Source: Proteobacteria bacterium SG_bin5 (GTDB taxonomy: Bacteria > Pseudomonadota > Alphaproteobacteria > Sphingomonadales > Sphingomonadaceae). From it: a stretch of DNA of 14,420 nucleotides. The translations under genes and the position numbers were made by a program. How positions within the stretch are numbered: position 1 is the stretch's first letter; each line of letters begins with the position of its first letter. The notes under the pieces were generated by a model that was given only the letters and a program-made list of their open reading frames with translations, was not told where the DNA came from and did not search any database. Location of the stretch: NCBI GenBank assembly GCA_002083475.1, contig LWDI01000074.1:1-14420 (forward strand), written 5' to 3'. Positions 14,061 through 14,420 of this stretch are shown here, piece by piece.

Positions 14061-14420
14061 CTACCCCTCGATCCTCGCGCGCAGTAAGTCGGCGAAGACC
14101 TTGGCCTCGCACAGCCCCGCCACCCCGCGCGCGCGGCAGCCGGGCAGGGGGAGGGGCTGGCGCACCACCGCCTCGCTCGCCGCGCGCACGCCCTCCAGCG
14201 TCTGCGAGCGATAATAGGCCCGCACGTATCGCCCCCCGCGCGCGTCGCGCAGCCGTTCGAGCACGATCGCGCCGCCGGGGCTCGGATCGTCGGGCGCGAA
14301 GCCCTGCACGTGCCAGTGGAGATCGAGCAACCCGCCCAAATTGGCGACATTGGTGTCGTGGCCCGAAATCATCGTCACGCGCGGCGCGCGCGCGTCGGTG
14401 AGGGCGGCGAGGATCAGCGG
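14061..14420 (-). CDS. Histidine-type acid phosphatase, C-terminal part (5' truncated by window edge)
   Basis: The frame is open from the window end through 119 codons to TAG at 14061-14063. The segment TMISGHDTNVANLGG contains the HD motif of branch-2 histidine acid phosphatases (the AppA/glucose-1-phosphatase/phytase type), whose Asp serves as proton donor. Downstream, PLPGCRARGVAGLC resembles the C-terminal cysteine pair of E. coli AppA, which forms a disulfide, consistent with a periplasmic enzyme. The N-terminal RHG nucleophile motif and signal peptide would lie beyond the window. GTG 14378 is only an internal codon: the upstream codons PLILAALTDARAPR read on naturally. Substrate (phytate, sugar phosphate or other phosphomonoester) cannot be told from this part. 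Confidence 0.82.
   Translation of the reverse strand, partial: PLILAALTDARAPRVTMISGHDTNVANLGGLLDLHWHVQGFAPDDPSPGGAIVLERLRDARGGRYVRAYYRSQTLEGVRAASEAVVRQPLPLPGCRARGVAGLCEAKVFADLLRARIEG

Noticed and set aside
13754..14350. A 198-codon minus-strand frame across the repeat and the phosphatase
   Set aside because: It translates the palindromic element and lies out of frame with the phosphatase, whose GHDTN motif fixes the real frame.

Overview
The window is GC-rich (about two-thirds by eye), codes densely, and comes from a Gram-negative alphaproteobacterium. The RpoB and RpoC sequences and the short palindromic repeats in the gaps look most like Sphingomonadales. That assignment is from recognition of the sequences, not from a search.

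Layout: (1) 1-824, plus strand: the 3' part of dnaA, cut by the window start. (2) 825-1013: a convergent gap holding an inverted pair of REP-like repeats. (3) 1014-2270, minus: a membrane-anchored c-type cytochrome with three CXXCH haem sites. (4) 2353-2393: a strong intrinsic terminator ending the rpoBC transcript. (5) 2415-6704 rpoC and 6834-10988 rpoB, both minus and co-transcribed, separated by 129 bp that contains a double-hairpin inverted repeat. (6) 10989-11369: the rpoB leader with a well-matched sigma-70 promoter and a terminator-like hairpin, followed upstream by a second REP pair. (7) 11370-11759, minus: a small GFA/CENP-V-like zinc protein. (8) 11827-13719, plus: a secreted serine hydrolase of the alpha-amino acid ester hydrolase type. 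(9) 13756-13886: a 131-bp MITE-like palindromic element. (10) 14061-14420, minus: the C-terminal part of a histidine acid phosphatase, cut by the window end.

The core genes are replication initiation (dnaA) and the two large RNA polymerase subunits (rpoB, rpoC). Here rpoBC stands apart from the ribosomal-protein genes that usually flank it: there is no rplJ-rplL upstream and no rpsL-rpsG-fusA downstream. It appears to have its own promoter, leader and terminator. The neighbours are exported or redox proteins with no evident functional link to transcription.

I did not find a new multi-gene system (no defence island, CRISPR, prophage or toxin-antitoxin pair). The most unusual material is non-coding: the rpoB leader hairpin, the rpoB-rpoC intercistronic double hairpin, and four distinct palindromic repeat elements in 14 kb.
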